Source of the DNA: a virus
IMG/VR virus record: IMGVR_UViG_3300032084_002349
Location: 53,169-117,168 of that record
Length of the DNA stretch: 64,000 bases
Strand: one strand, 5' to 3'
The position numbers and the translations under genes are program-made. The notes under the pieces are model-generated. The model saw only the letters and a program-made list of their open reading frames with translations, had not been told where the DNA came from and ran no database searches. Below are positions 21,974 through 30,289 of the stretch, piece by piece (position 1 is the first letter of the stretch; every line of letters starts with the position of its first letter).

Positions 21974-23293
21974 ATGAACAGTACAGAATACGTTATGTCT
22001 ATGATCAACGAACTGCGTAACAACAGTGGTACTATAGCCAAGCAGGAAATCATTGCCAAGTATTGTAAAGCAGGTAAAGAGGAGGATAACGGAGATCAAC
22101 TTCATGCTAGAAACGTATTGAATCTAGCACACAATGATTATCTTATGTATGGCTTAACAAGTAGTCAAGTTAAGAAAAGATCAGACCTGTTTTTCGGAGA
22201 TTGTGAACCGGGATATGGCTTGTGTCAACTGTTCAGTGATTTGAATATTAGAAGATTTACAGGACATGATGCTATTAGAATTGTAAATGCTTATATTAAT
22301 AAGCATCCAGAACAAGAAGAACTTGTTTATTGTATTTTAGACAAAGACCTTAAAACTAAAGTTGGCGTAAAACTTATCAATAAAGTTATACCCGATTTTA
22401 TTCCAGAGTTCAGTGTCGCTCTTGCAGAAAAGTATGAACCTAAATTAGTGGAGTGGGAAGATGAGTGGTTTGTTTCAAGGAAACTGGATGGTGTTAGATG
22501 TCTCGCTATTGTTGATCATTTTGGCAACACTACCTTCTATTCCCGCACAGGAAAAGAGTTCCTTACTCTTGGCGTGGTCGCTGATAGTATTAGTGCTTTG
22601 GGACTTACTGACATAGTGTTTGATGGCGAACTATGTTTAGTTGATAAAGATGGTAATGAAGACTTTCAGGGTATTATGAAACAACTTCGCAAGAAAGATC
22701 ACACTATCGAGAATCCTTCTTATAAAATCTTTGACATGATGACACAAGATGAGTTTAAAGCAAAGAAAAGTGAACACAATCTTTACCAGAGATATAAAGA
22801 ATTATTATTTACTATGGAAGACAACGAGTGTCCCTGTCTATCTGTGTTAGAAATGGAGATAGTAAATGATGACGACCATTTCCAGCAGTGGGTATCTAAA
22901 GCAGATGTTAACGAATGGGAAGGTGTCATGCTACGCAAAAATGTTCAGTATAAAGGTAAGCGTAGTAAAGACTTACTTAAAGTAAAAACTTTCCATGATG
23001 CTGAGTATGAAGTGTTAGATACTGAAATAGGTATGTTTCCTCTAACAATAAATGGTAAAGAAACTGAAGAAGAGATGCTTTCTTGTGTATATATCAAACA
23101 TAAAGATAATACAGTTAGAGTGGGTAGTGGATTCTCTATAGATCAGAGACAAGACTTTTATAAAAATCCTGATGCTATTGTGGGCAAGATTATAACAGTA
23201 CAATACTTTGAAGAAACTAAAAATCAAGAAGGAGGTATTAGTCTTAGATTTCCAACATTTAAAATACTACATGGGGATATGAGAACAGTATGA
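21974..23293 (+). CDS. ATP-dependent DNA ligase
   Basis: 439 aa. Adenylation site SRKLDGVRC with catalytic K170 (motif I KxDG), FDGELCLVD (motif III-like), EGVMLRK (motif IV) and LLKVKTFHDAEYEV (motif V) are all present, followed by an OB-fold C terminus. The N-terminal 160 residues form the helical DNA-binding domain, so this is a mid-size ligase like T4-type rather than a minimal one. It seals nicks during phage replication and repair. RBS ACAGGATATT; ATGA-coupled to a sulfotransferase. Confidence 0.93.
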   Translation: MNSTEYVMSMINELRNNSGTIAKQEIIAKYCKAGKEEDNGDQLHARNVLNLAHNDYLMYGLTSSQVKKRSDLFFGDCEPGYGLCQLFSDLNIRRFTGHDAIRIVNAYINKHPEQEELVYCILDKDLKTKVGVKLINKVIPDFIPEFSVALAEKYEPKLVEWEDEWFVSRKLDGVRCLAIVDHFGNTTFYSRTGKEFLTLGVVADSISALGLTDIVFDGELCLVDKDGNEDFQGIMKQLRKKDHTIENPSYKIFDMMTQDEFKAKKSEHNLYQRYKELLFTMEDNECPCLSVLEMEIVNDDDHFQQWVSKADVNEWEGVMLRKNVQYKGKRSKDLLKVKTFHDAEYEVLDTEIGMFPLTINGKETEEEMLSCVYIKHKDNTVRVGSGFSIDQRQDFYKNPDAIVGKIITVQYFEETKNQEGGISLRFPTFKILHGDMRTV

Positions 23294-23877
23294 TCATATC
23301 GCATACCAAAAAATTCATATATTTTAAAATTGGTAAAACTGCTGGAACATCCACAGAAATGTTTTTTGAACAATTTTGTGATAAAAATATAGATATAGTA
23401 GGATGGAGAGGAAACCCCCCAATCCCTGAAGGCACAACATTTTGGAACCATATGAAACCCTGTCACGTTAAACCTTATGTGACTGAAGAGCAATGGGAAT
23501 CATATTTCAAATTTGCTAATATTAGAAATACTTGGGACAGAATGGTTTCTAAATTTTTTTGGATGAAAAAAAGAAATACAATAGATAGTGATTCTACTTT
23601 TTATGATTTTGTAAATAGTAAGTTTCCAATAGAAAATTTGTATAAACATTATCAATGTAAGCAAAATATAATGAATGCTTTTATAAGTTTTGAAAATCTT
23701 AAAGAAGATATCCAATATGTTTGTGATAAACTTAATATTAAAGAAGATATTACTAACCTCCCGCATGTTCATCAATCAGATCATAAAAATTACCGAGAGT
23801 ACTATACTGAAGAAACAAAGAATATTGTTCTAAATAGATACAAAGAGGAGATAAATTTTTTTAAATATGATTTCTAA
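23290..23877 (+). CDS. Sulfotransferase-like protein, 195 aa
   Basis: PAPS loop YFKIGKTAGTSTEMFFEQF and the 3'-phosphate strand FKFANIRNTWDRMVSKFFW are recognisable; the landmark R-N-P-W-D is here R-N-T-W-D. C-terminal HQSDHKNYREYYTEETKNIV matches the family ending. Slightly shorter than its paralogues. Overlaps DNA ligase (ATGA) and the next gene by 11 nt. Confidence 0.8.
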   Translation: MIISHTKKFIYFKIGKTAGTSTEMFFEQFCDKNIDIVGWRGNPPIPEGTTFWNHMKPCHVKPYVTEEQWESYFKFANIRNTWDRMVSKFFWMKKRNTIDSDSTFYDFVNSKFPIENLYKHYQCKQNIMNAFISFENLKEDIQYVCDKLNIKEDITNLPHVHQSDHKNYREYYTEETKNIVLNRYKEEINFFKYDF

Positions 23878-24712
23878 ACCAAAAAAAATACTAATATTAG
23901 CAAGTATGCGAAGCGGTAGTTCATTTTTACTCACACAATTATGCAATGGATTATCAAATGTTTATAATCTGGCTGAGTTTTTTAATAGATCTAAATTCCA
24001 TATAGATAAACACTTAGAAGATATAAAAAAATATATAAAACAAAATAAAATAGAAAAATTATATCTATATAAGGATTTTCTAGAAAATGTATCTAGTATG
24101 CAATACAATCCCGCCTATTTAGATATAGGTGTGATAAATCATAGGCACTTATCTGTAAAACTGGATGAGTTAGCAGATAAATACGAATATGTGTGCATGA
24201 AGTTATTATATGGTCAGAGCAAAGAAATTAATAAAATAATAGAAATGGTAGACTTTGTTATATTTTTAAATAGAAAAGATGTTTTAGCACAGTTTATTAG
24301 TTTAAATAAAGCACATAAAACAGGCTTGTGGAATGTCAATAGAAATACGTTAAAAAAGAATCCAACAATATTAAATAATAATCAAGAAGTTAAAATTTTA
24401 TGGAATAAAGAATATTTCATATCTTATGCTGAAACACATAAGAATATATTGAAAGAATACTTGGAGATATATAAACAATGCACAAAACCTAAAATTTGGC
24501 TATCTTATGAAGATATAGTTAACCAGAGTACCGACGAACTATATAAACTATTGTATGAAACAATCGGTATAAAGTTAGAAACAAATCATAGAAAATTAAG
24601 AACAACATTAAAACAATCTAAAGACAATATGCAAATTGAAGATAATTTTATCAACAAAGAAGATTTCTTAAAAGATAGTTTGTCCATACAAAAATACATT
24701 TCATATGAGTAA
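23867..24712 (+). CDS. Stf0-like sulfotransferase
   Basis: 281 aa. KKILILASMRSGSSFLLTQL is a P-loop-like PAPS site and ...NLAEFF follows as in the Stf0 (trehalose/LPS sulfotransferase) family, unlike the 'VRNPWD' paralogues. VCMKLLYGQ and VIFLNRKDVLAQFISLNKA form the 3'-phosphate region, and WLSYEDIVN supplies a typical C-terminal motif. Transfers sulfate to a carbohydrate, acceptor unknown. A different subfamily from the four others in the window. Confidence 0.75.
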   Translation: MISKPKKILILASMRSGSSFLLTQLCNGLSNVYNLAEFFNRSKFHIDKHLEDIKKYIKQNKIEKLYLYKDFLENVSSMQYNPAYLDIGVINHRHLSVKLDELADKYEYVCMKLLYGQSKEINKIIEMVDFVIFLNRKDVLAQFISLNKAHKTGLWNVNRNTLKKNPTILNNNQEVKILWNKEYFISYAETHKNILKEYLEIYKQCTKPKIWLSYEDIVNQSTDELYKLLYETIGIKLETNHRKLRTTLKQSKDNMQIEDNFINKEDFLKDSLSIQKYISYE

Positions 24713-25355
24713 AAATAATTGGACGGTAATAGCCTGCTCAAATCACAAAAATGAATATTTACATTTAAAATATTTAAAAGAATCCAATCCAGATGCTCAG
24801 ATTATTAAATTAGATTTTACAAATCCAAATCCTCTTGCGGGTTTTCAATGCGATATGATAGTTAGAGATTGGTTCTTATCAAAGCCTTCTAGGATAAATA
24901 ATATAAAATATAATAATGTTGCTTTAGTAGAATATGATGTATTAATAACTCAACGATTACCTGATATTAAACTAAACAACGAACTATTATGTCATAAAAA
25001 AATGATACCCGAAACATCTGCAATATGGAGAAATTGGCCCCATATATTAAGATTAGAAGAATGGAAAAAATATGCGGTTGGATGTATGCCTTTTTCTTTA
25101 TATTTCATGTCTAAAAACTGTTTAGATATTTTAATAAATAAAAAATATGATCAAATATACAAAGAGAGAATGTGTTGCGAGGTAAGACTTCCTAGTATAC
25201 TTAATCGTAATAAAATTAAAATCGAAAGTCACCCATCACTAAGAAATATTAAATTCATAGAAAATAATAAATCTTTAGAATTTAATATAAACACTCCCGG
25301 TTTGTATCATCCTGTAAAATATTCAACTGAAAAGTTTACAAATTTAAGGACATAA
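24705..25355 (+). CDS. Putative GT-A-like protein, 216 aa
   Basis: Starts 8 nt inside the Stf0-like gene. The N-terminal strand NWTVIACSNHKNEYL and a later NNVALVEYDVLIT strand with ...AVGCMPFSLYFMS have the look of nucleotide-sugar-binding folds, but no complete signature is present. I only infer a glycan role from the flanking sulfotransferases. Could be an unrelated enzyme. Confidence 0.4.
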   Translation: MSKNNWTVIACSNHKNEYLHLKYLKESNPDAQIIKLDFTNPNPLAGFQCDMIVRDWFLSKPSRINNIKYNNVALVEYDVLITQRLPDIKLNNELLCHKKMIPETSAIWRNWPHILRLEEWKKYAVGCMPFSLYFMSKNCLDILINKKYDQIYKERMCCEVRLPSILNRNKIKIESHPSLRNIKFIENNKSLEFNINTPGLYHPVKYSTEKFTNLRT

Positions 25356-25387
25356 ACAATAAAATATAAAAGACTCAAGTAATTGAG

Positions 25388-25416
25388 TTGACAAGACGAT
25401 AACAGTAATGTAGAAT
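25388..25416 (+). promoter_or_regulatory. Sigma70-type promoter TTGACA-N17-TAGAAT
   Basis: Boxes at 25388-25393 and 25411-25416, with GACGATAA in the spacer as at 29929. An ATG inside the -10 is not the start; the gene begins at 25454. Confidence 0.68.
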
Positions 25417-25453
25417 GGATAGTATCACATTTGGAAACTATTTGGAGACTGTT

Positions 25454-26158
25454 ATGGTAATTGCATTAGAAACTAAACCTGAGAAAAAAACTACATACTG
25501 TCGCTCTAAAGCAGACGACTTTTTTAAGACATTCCCTGTAGAAAAAGTAGAAGCATATAAGGAGTATTGGGAAAGTGTACGACCACAGAATCATGGCGAT
25601 ATTTTTAGGCGTTATCTGTTTGCTTACTGTTCTGTTCATACAAGTTGGCAGGGGAATTGTCGTGGCTATGAAGCCATCAAGCAGTATGAAGAATGGATCG
25701 ACGACAAAGAAAAACTCCTATCTAAATTAGCCAATTCAGGAGTAGGTCTGCACAACAATCGTACAAAATACATCTGGGATTTTGCAACACAGTTCTGGGC
25801 TAAACCTACTGACTTTTATTTGACAACAAAAAAGTATCATGTTAAAAAACGTGATGAAATTGTAAATCGAGTGACTGGTTTAGGTATGGCTAAAGTATCT
25901 TTTGCTCTAGAAATGATTCATCCAAACTTCGCCAGAGTTTTATGTGGTGATGTACATCAATTAAGACTTTACGACATGGAGCATTTATCTTATAATAAGA
26001 GTAAGCAAGGAACGCAAAAGTACAAGCGCATGGAGCAACACTGGAGCGTAAATTGCGGGAAAATAAAAGTGCCTTCTTATATTGCTAGATGTGTTTACTG
26101 GGATGCTCTACAAGATAAAGAAGATAGTAGATACTGGAGTTATGTATTAGAAGCATGA
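25454..26158 (+). CDS. HhH-GPD-like DNA glycosylase/lyase, second copy
   Basis: 234 aa from ATG 25454 (TTTGGAGACTGTT upstream; the ATG at 25415 overlaps the -10). A helix-hairpin-helix-like segment VTGLGMAKVSFALEMI (residues 140-155) is followed by RVLCGDVHQLRLYD. K147 and D166 occupy the places of the catalytic lysine and aspartate in HhH-GPD enzymes, with spacing like the 7288 protein. The rest is diverged, so the substrate is unclear. Early-type promoter supports a DNA-metabolism role. Confidence 0.55.
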   Translation: MVIALETKPEKKTTYCRSKADDFFKTFPVEKVEAYKEYWESVRPQNHGDIFRRYLFAYCSVHTSWQGNCRGYEAIKQYEEWIDDKEKLLSKLANSGVGLHNNRTKYIWDFATQFWAKPTDFYLTTKKYHVKKRDEIVNRVTGLGMAKVSFALEMIHPNFARVLCGDVHQLRLYDMEHLSYNKSKQGTQKYKRMEQHWSVNCGKIKVPSYIARCVYWDALQDKEDSRYWSYVLEA

Positions 26159-26805
26159 TTAAAAAATTTACAGTTTGTGCAGAAAGAAATTGTGGAACTA
26201 ACTATATAGAAAGACTCATACCTAAAGTATTTGATTTAAAATATACTTTTGACTTTGGGCCAAAACACTTTATGGGTTGGCATGATCAAGGCATGAAAGA
26301 TTCTAATGATACATTGTTTTTATGTGTAGTAAGAAATCCTTATGATTGGTTATCTGCTTTATTTGAAAGCAAACATCATGTGCCTTTTCATATGAAGACA
26401 TTTGAAAGTTTTTTGTTATCAGAATGGTATTCTATACATCATGGAAATAGACATCCCGATTATGGTAAAGAAAGAACTGATGATAGATATTGGAAAGATA
26501 ATTCTAGACATAAAAACATTTTCCAAATGAGAGAAAGAAAATTATTATATCTGCACGATACTGTGCCGTCAATGAACAATAATCATTACCATATAAGGTA
26601 TGAAGATTTATGTAATAATTTGGAAGGTGTTATTGCAAGTATTTCCGAAGTGTTTTCTATAAAAATAAAAAATAAAAATTTTGAAAAAACAAAACACAAA
26701 CAACCATACAATATAGAAAATAGACATAAAGATATTATAAATAAAAATATTAATTGGGATGTCGAGTCTTTATTTAATTACCAAAAAAATCAAAGGAGAT
26801 ATTAA
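26155..26805 (+). CDS. Sulfotransferase-like protein, 216 aa
   Basis: P-loop-like AERNCGTNYIERLI near residue 8 and CVVRNPYDWLSALFESK near 60 give the two PAPS-binding elements in the right order; HIRYEDLCNN is a C-terminal landmark. The N-terminal 'C-A-E-R-N-C-G-T-N-Y' variant is common in a phage/bacterial subgroup. ATGA-coupled to the HhH gene and TAATG-coupled to the next small gene. Confidence 0.72.
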   Translation: MIKKFTVCAERNCGTNYIERLIPKVFDLKYTFDFGPKHFMGWHDQGMKDSNDTLFLCVVRNPYDWLSALFESKHHVPFHMKTFESFLLSEWYSIHHGNRHPDYGKERTDDRYWKDNSRHKNIFQMRERKLLYLHDTVPSMNNNHYHIRYEDLCNNLEGVIASISEVFSIKIKNKNFEKTKHKQPYNIENRHKDIINKNINWDVESLFNYQKNQRRY

Positions 26806-26939
26806 TGTCTAACGGAAAAGGAGATAGAAATAGACCTTTAGGTATTGATTTCAAAACTTGGTCACAAAACTATGAAAGAATTTTTGGCGATCAAGAGCAA
26901 AACGATCAAGAAAATGATACAGAAAATGAAGAGCAATAA
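26805..26939 (+). CDS. Small phage protein with SNGKGDxxRP motif, 44 aa
   Basis: AAAGGAGATATTA precedes TAATG. MSNGKGDRNRPLGIDF...WSQNYERIFGD matches a tiny protein I have seen across many phages (S-x-G-K-G-D-x-x-R-P...Y-x-x-I-F-G). The C terminus is acidic (Gln/Glu/Asp/Asn-rich). Function unknown; good evidence of phage ancestry for this stretch. Confidence 0.6.
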   Translation: MSNGKGDRNRPLGIDFKTWSQNYERIFGDQEQNDQENDTENEEQ

Positions 26940-27741
26940 CTATGTAGCATTGTGTCTGTTTTGTAGAGATAGACCTGAATATGTGAAAGAGTGGGTGGAA
27001 TATCATTTACATATTGGCATAGATAAGATATGCATATATGATAATTGCGAATATGATAAACAGATACTTTATGACTCATTGGTTTTGTATATAAAAAAAG
27101 GATTAGTGAGTATTATTTCTTGGCGTAAAGATAATCAAGATGGTAAACAGTTAAGAGCGTATAAAAATTGTTTAAAAAGATTACATGGATACAGGTGGGT
27201 GGGTTTCGTTGATAGTGATGAATTTGTTGTGTTATTGGAAGAATCTAAAAATATTAAAGATTATCTTTGTAGGTATGAAGACGTTGATGGTATAGGTTTA
27301 TATTGGCTAATGTTTGGTTCTAATAATCATAAATATAGACAAGAATCTGTTATCCAAGCGTATACTCAATGCTGCCCAAATAATCCTGCTAATCTACATA
27401 TAAAATCTTTTGTGTATCCTATGAGGGTGCTTGACATATGTAGTCCTCATGGTTGTACTACACAAAGAGGAACTGTTAATGTAGATAAGCAAAGACTTAT
27501 AAATTTTTACGGCCATACTCTTAAAGACGAAAATAAAACAGAACCAATCATTGACAGAGTGATGCGAATTAATCATTATTATACTAGAAGTTATCAAGAT
27601 TTTTTTGAAGATAAAATGTCTAGGTCTGGAGGATGTAATACTAAAAGGGTGTATAAAAAAAAGGACTACAAAAGTGTTCAAGCAGAAAAAGTATTTAATG
27701 ACGATATAATTAAACTATATAGCAGAATTAAAGGAGAATAA
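26926..27741 (+). CDS. GT92-like glycosyltransferase (DUF23)
   Basis: 271 aa from ATG 26926 (14 nt overlap upstream). Signature: CLFCRDRPEYVKEWVEYHLHIGIDKICIYDN, an acidic WVGFVDSDEFVVLL strand (DxD) and HPHGC/INHYYTRSYQDF later, the order of GT92/Glyco_tranf_2_4. Members are found in animals, plants and some bacteria; sugar donor is often GDP- or UDP-linked. A second GT92-like gene is at 43308. Confidence 0.8.
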   Translation: MKSNNYVALCLFCRDRPEYVKEWVEYHLHIGIDKICIYDNCEYDKQILYDSLVLYIKKGLVSIISWRKDNQDGKQLRAYKNCLKRLHGYRWVGFVDSDEFVVLLEESKNIKDYLCRYEDVDGIGLYWLMFGSNNHKYRQESVIQAYTQCCPNNPANLHIKSFVYPMRVLDICSPHGCTTQRGTVNVDKQRLINFYGHTLKDENKTEPIIDRVMRINHYYTRSYQDFFEDKMSRSGGCNTKRVYKKKDYKSVQAEKVFNDDIIKLYSRIKGE

Positions 27742-27742
27742 G

Positions 27743-27850
27743 ATGCAACATGGATTAATGGATGTTTTAAGTGTTATATGGATAAAATACATAATAGATA
27801 TTGCTATAATATATACCTTATTTAGTATAGTTAGAGATAAAAAAGATTAA
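27743..27850 (+). CDS. Single-TM peptide, 35 aa
   Basis: AAGGAGAATAAG directly precedes ATG 27743. One membrane helix spans VIWIKYIIDIAIIYTLF with charged ends. Good initiation signals; function unknown. Confidence 0.45.
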   Translation: MQHGLMDVLSVIWIKYIIDIAIIYTLFSIVRDKKD

Positions 27851-27852
27851 TT

Positions 27853-27859
27853 GGTGTAT
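27853..27859 (+). promoter_or_regulatory. GGTGTAT motif, candidate late promoter
   Basis: Three nt after the preceding stop, 55 nt before ATG 27908. Confidence 0.35.
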
Positions 27860-27907
27860 TATTGTTTGTGAATACAAATACTCGACTTCCCTTTTGAGGT
27901 AAATATT

Positions 27908-28063
27908 ATGAAAAAAATTAAGAAGTCCGAGGAAGCGGTTAAGGATATAATAGTAATAAAAGGTCAAATTACTTCTATCGAAAATAAGATAGAAAACTTT
28001 CTAAAAGATAACGCCCAGACCTTAATAGATATTGATGAAAAATTATTTAAAGGCGATGTATAA
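27908..28063 (+). CDS. Small charged helical protein, 51 aa
   Basis: Fully helical and Lys/Glu/Ile-rich (KSEEAVKDIIVIKGQITSIE; KIENFLKDNAQTLIDIDEKL). Ends TAATG-coupled to the PspC gene, so it may be a cytoplasmic partner of that membrane protein. No family recognised. Confidence 0.45.
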   Translation: MKKIKKSEEAVKDIIVIKGQITSIENKIENFLKDNAQTLIDIDEKLFKGDV

Positions 28064-28248
28064 TGAAATCATTATTTAAAGATAAAGAGAATGGTATGAT
28101 ATTTGGCGTTTGTTCCGGTATTTCTAACGCCACAGGCATTGATGTTAGTATTATTAGATTGTCTGTAGTTTTTGGAACTATTGCTTCTGGTTCTATTTTA
28201 CTATGGATATATTTACTTTTAGGAATATTGCTTCCCAAGAAGAAGTGA
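28063..28248 (+). CDS. PspC-domain membrane protein, 61 aa
   Basis: The sequence ENGMIFGVCSGISNATGIDVSIIRL...WIYLLLGILLP is the PspC (phage-shock protein C) domain: a G-x-C-x-G-I segment then a hydrophobic helix. Bacterial PspC senses envelope stress. A phage-borne copy might counter or mimic envelope-stress signalling when secreted phage proteins accumulate; that is inference. TAATG coupling upstream. Confidence 0.8.
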   Translation: MKSLFKDKENGMIFGVCSGISNATGIDVSIIRLSVVFGTIASGSILLWIYLLLGILLPKKK

Positions 28249-28258
28249 TGTTGCAAAT

Positions 28259-28732
28259 ATGAGTAGATCATTTTTATATATTATCCTTTTAGTCTTAGTA
28301 AGTGTGATTGCTTTTAGAAGTGGCGTTACACAAGAGAATCCAAAACCCGATACTAATATAGTTGATATAGATAATCAACCTGTTGTTGTTCCTACATTAG
28401 ATACTAATTTTGTATACGACGATTTGAAAAAAGCCAAAGCGATAGCATCCACGCATAAAAGAAAAGTGATTGTAATATTTGGTGCTGAATGGTGTCCTTA
28501 CTGTAAAGATTTGAAAAGAGCATCTAAAAAGATTAAGCAGTTTAAGGATTATATTATTTGTTTTTTAGACACAGATAATAAGGATAATAATAGTAATGAT
28601 ATTAATAAATATAGACCTAGAAGTTTACCTACATCTATACTAATTGATTTAAAAGGAAATGAACTCTCAAGGAAAATAGGATATAAAGATAAGGATTACT
28701 CAAAATGGTTAGATTCTTTACAGCAATATTAA
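28259..28732 (+). CDS. Membrane-anchored thioredoxin-like protein
   Basis: 157 aa with an N-terminal hydrophobic anchor or signal (FLYIILLVLVSVIAF). A thioredoxin fold follows: KVIVIFGAEWCPYCKDLKRAS with the redox pair C-P-Y-C, then a cis-Pro region RSLPTSILIDLKGNEL. Expected outside the cytoplasm as a disulfide oxidoreductase. It overlaps the HExxH gene by 28 nt; it may help fold the cysteine-rich secreted proteins encoded in the window. Confidence 0.82.
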   Translation: MSRSFLYIILLVLVSVIAFRSGVTQENPKPDTNIVDIDNQPVVVPTLDTNFVYDDLKKAKAIASTHKRKVIVIFGAEWCPYCKDLKRASKKIKQFKDYIICFLDTDNKDNNSNDINKYRPRSLPTSILIDLKGNELSRKIGYKDKDYSKWLDSLQQY

Positions 28733-29541
28733 CTATATGGTGTTATTATGCGTTATCCATTTCATCATTTCAATATTGTCTCGGTAATGAGACTGTTGAA
28801 GTTAAAACTTTTTCAGAAATGGAACCGAGATCAACGCCGATAGTTTTAGATATTTTTGAATTAGAAGATAAAAAACATTTAGAAAAAAATTCTATCTATA
28901 ATCAAGTTATAACTTGTTTTGCTAAACCATTTGGAAACAAACATGGTAGAAGCACCAACGCTCACGAAACAGTTCATGGTATCAATAACGCAATCAGTAA
29001 TACAAGAAAAGGTTATAGGGCTTTCTATTCAGGGTGTTGTAGATGCGTATGGCTTAAAGAGCCAAATCATCTTAAAATGGAAGATATAATTCCTTACATA
29101 CCTAATACTCTCAGAGGTTATAGATATACATTGTATTTTGTTAAGCAATTAAAGTCTTGGAACAATGTTTGTTTGTATCCAGTTGATGAGTGGAGTGCAT
29201 ATATCAGTGGTGCTGAGTGTGCAGTAGATGATCACATGAATAATATGTTAACTCAAAAAAATTACGATAGTGTGTCTGGTGCGTTAGAGTTTAGTATATA
29301 TTGTACTGCTTTAGCAAAAGCGATAAAAGAAAAACAACCAGATTATTGGCAAAATTATCCACAATTTAGAAATACTATTCAGTTTTTTTTAATCCGTTCC
29401 GAAAAAGTTTTTTTTGAAGGCAGAACCATATTCCCTTCTAGTGGACAAGATTCTCTATTAAATAATTTGCAGAACAACAAAGATGCTAAATTAATAAGAG
29501 ATTTTCTTATAGAGGAATTTGATGGAGTATTTATTCAATGA
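28705..29541 (+). CDS. Secreted HExxH metallopeptidase-like protein
   Basis: 278 aa with a signal peptide (FFTAILTIWCYYALSISSF). The zinc-peptidase motif H87-E88-T-V-H91 lies in STNAHETVHGINNAI; CCRCV and ECAVDDHMNN may add ligands or disulfides. The third zinc ligand cannot be named. I recall similar 'AHETTHGIN' proteins among planctomycete hypotheticals. Possible role in envelope or matrix digestion. Sits between a thioredoxin-like and a CAP protein. Confidence 0.65.
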   Translation: MVRFFTAILTIWCYYALSISSFQYCLGNETVEVKTFSEMEPRSTPIVLDIFELEDKKHLEKNSIYNQVITCFAKPFGNKHGRSTNAHETVHGINNAISNTRKGYRAFYSGCCRCVWLKEPNHLKMEDIIPYIPNTLRGYRYTLYFVKQLKSWNNVCLYPVDEWSAYISGAECAVDDHMNNMLTQKNYDSVSGALEFSIYCTALAKAIKEKQPDYWQNYPQFRNTIQFFLIRSEKVFFEGRTIFPSSGQDSLLNNLQNNKDAKLIRDFLIEEFDGVFIQ

Positions 29542-29918
29542 AGTTAATATTTCCAAATATGTTTACATTAATAGAAATGCATAATAAAGCAAGGGGAGAT
29601 AATTGGTGGAAATTAAAACCATTAGAACCTGATAATAAATTAATGATGTATGCTCAAGATTGGGCTTTATATATGTCTCAAAAAGAGAGGATGTATCATA
29701 GTAAAATTAAAAACATAATGAATTTAGGTTTTAATTCTGCTGGAGAAAATATAGCCTATGGTCAAAAAAATGAAACAACCGTAATGAAAACATGGTTGAA
29801 TAGTGCTGGGCATCGGGCTAATATAATGAGTAGCACTTTTACTCATATAGGATGCGGTTTCGGGTATTCTGATGACGACATATTATTCTGGTGTGTATGT
29901 TTCGGTAAAAAAAAATAA
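29538..29918 (+). CDS. CAP-domain (SCP/PR-1-like) protein
   Basis: 126 aa, the size of a bare CAP domain. Landmarks: IEMHNKARG, YAQDWALYMSQKERMYHS, NSAGENIAYGQ, VMKTWLNSAGHRANIM and HIGCGFGYS. These are the CAP cavity histidines/glutamate and the HRxNIM box. No signal peptide is seen, which is odd for a family usually secreted; the start could be wrong or export non-classical. ATGA-coupled to the metallopeptidase. Confidence 0.87.
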   Translation: MKLIFPNMFTLIEMHNKARGDNWWKLKPLEPDNKLMMYAQDWALYMSQKERMYHSKIKNIMNLGFNSAGENIAYGQKNETTVMKTWLNSAGHRANIMSSTFTHIGCGFGYSDDDILFWCVCFGKKK

Positions 29919-29928
29919 AGATATGGTA

Positions 29929-29957
29929 TTGACAGTGACGATAACATAATGTATAAT
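29929..29957 (+). promoter_or_regulatory. Sigma70-type promoter TTGACA-N17-TATAAT
   Basis: Both boxes perfect (29929-29934, 29952-29957), spacer GTGACGATAACATAATG. Drives the gene at 29992 and perhaps the tRNA. Confidence 0.8.
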
Positions 29958-29991
29958 AGGAACAAGAAACTTTTGGACATGGAGATTTAAA

Positions 29992-30276
29992 ATGACTAAA
30001 GTAATTATGACAACGAAACAGAAAAGGATTCGTTGTAGTGACGAAAAATTTTTAGAAGCAATATTTTCTAGTAAAACTTATGCAGAGATCGCTGAGAAGA
30101 CAGGTCAAAAAGTCGCTAGCACTATGGCTAGATATGCTAGAGTTAAAAGAAGTTTATCTGAAAAAGGTGTTAGTATCCCAGATATGCAAAGAAAAAAAAC
30201 AGAAAAGAATATTGATAACGTGAAGAATATGATTGAGATTGTTAGTAGATTAAAGGAAGCGTCGAATAGAACTTAA
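29992..30276 (+). CDS. Putative HTH protein, 94 aa
   Basis: CATGGAGATTTAAA precedes ATG 29992. The centre DEKFLEAIFSSKTYAEIAEKTGQKVASTMARYARVKR reads as a helix-turn-helix with a basic recognition helix. Basic C-terminal tail. A small transcription or DNA-binding regulator is likely, directly upstream of the tRNA. Early-type promoter. Confidence 0.6.
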   Translation: MTKVIMTTKQKRIRCSDEKFLEAIFSSKTYAEIAEKTGQKVASTMARYARVKRSLSEKGVSIPDMQRKKTEKNIDNVKNMIEIVSRLKEASNRT

Positions 30277-30289
30277 TAAAATACTATTC

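Noticed and set aside
25415-25453. Earlier ATG for the second HhH gene
   Set aside because: It overlaps the -10 box; the start at 25454 has TTTGGAGACTGTT, the same kind of site as rIIA.
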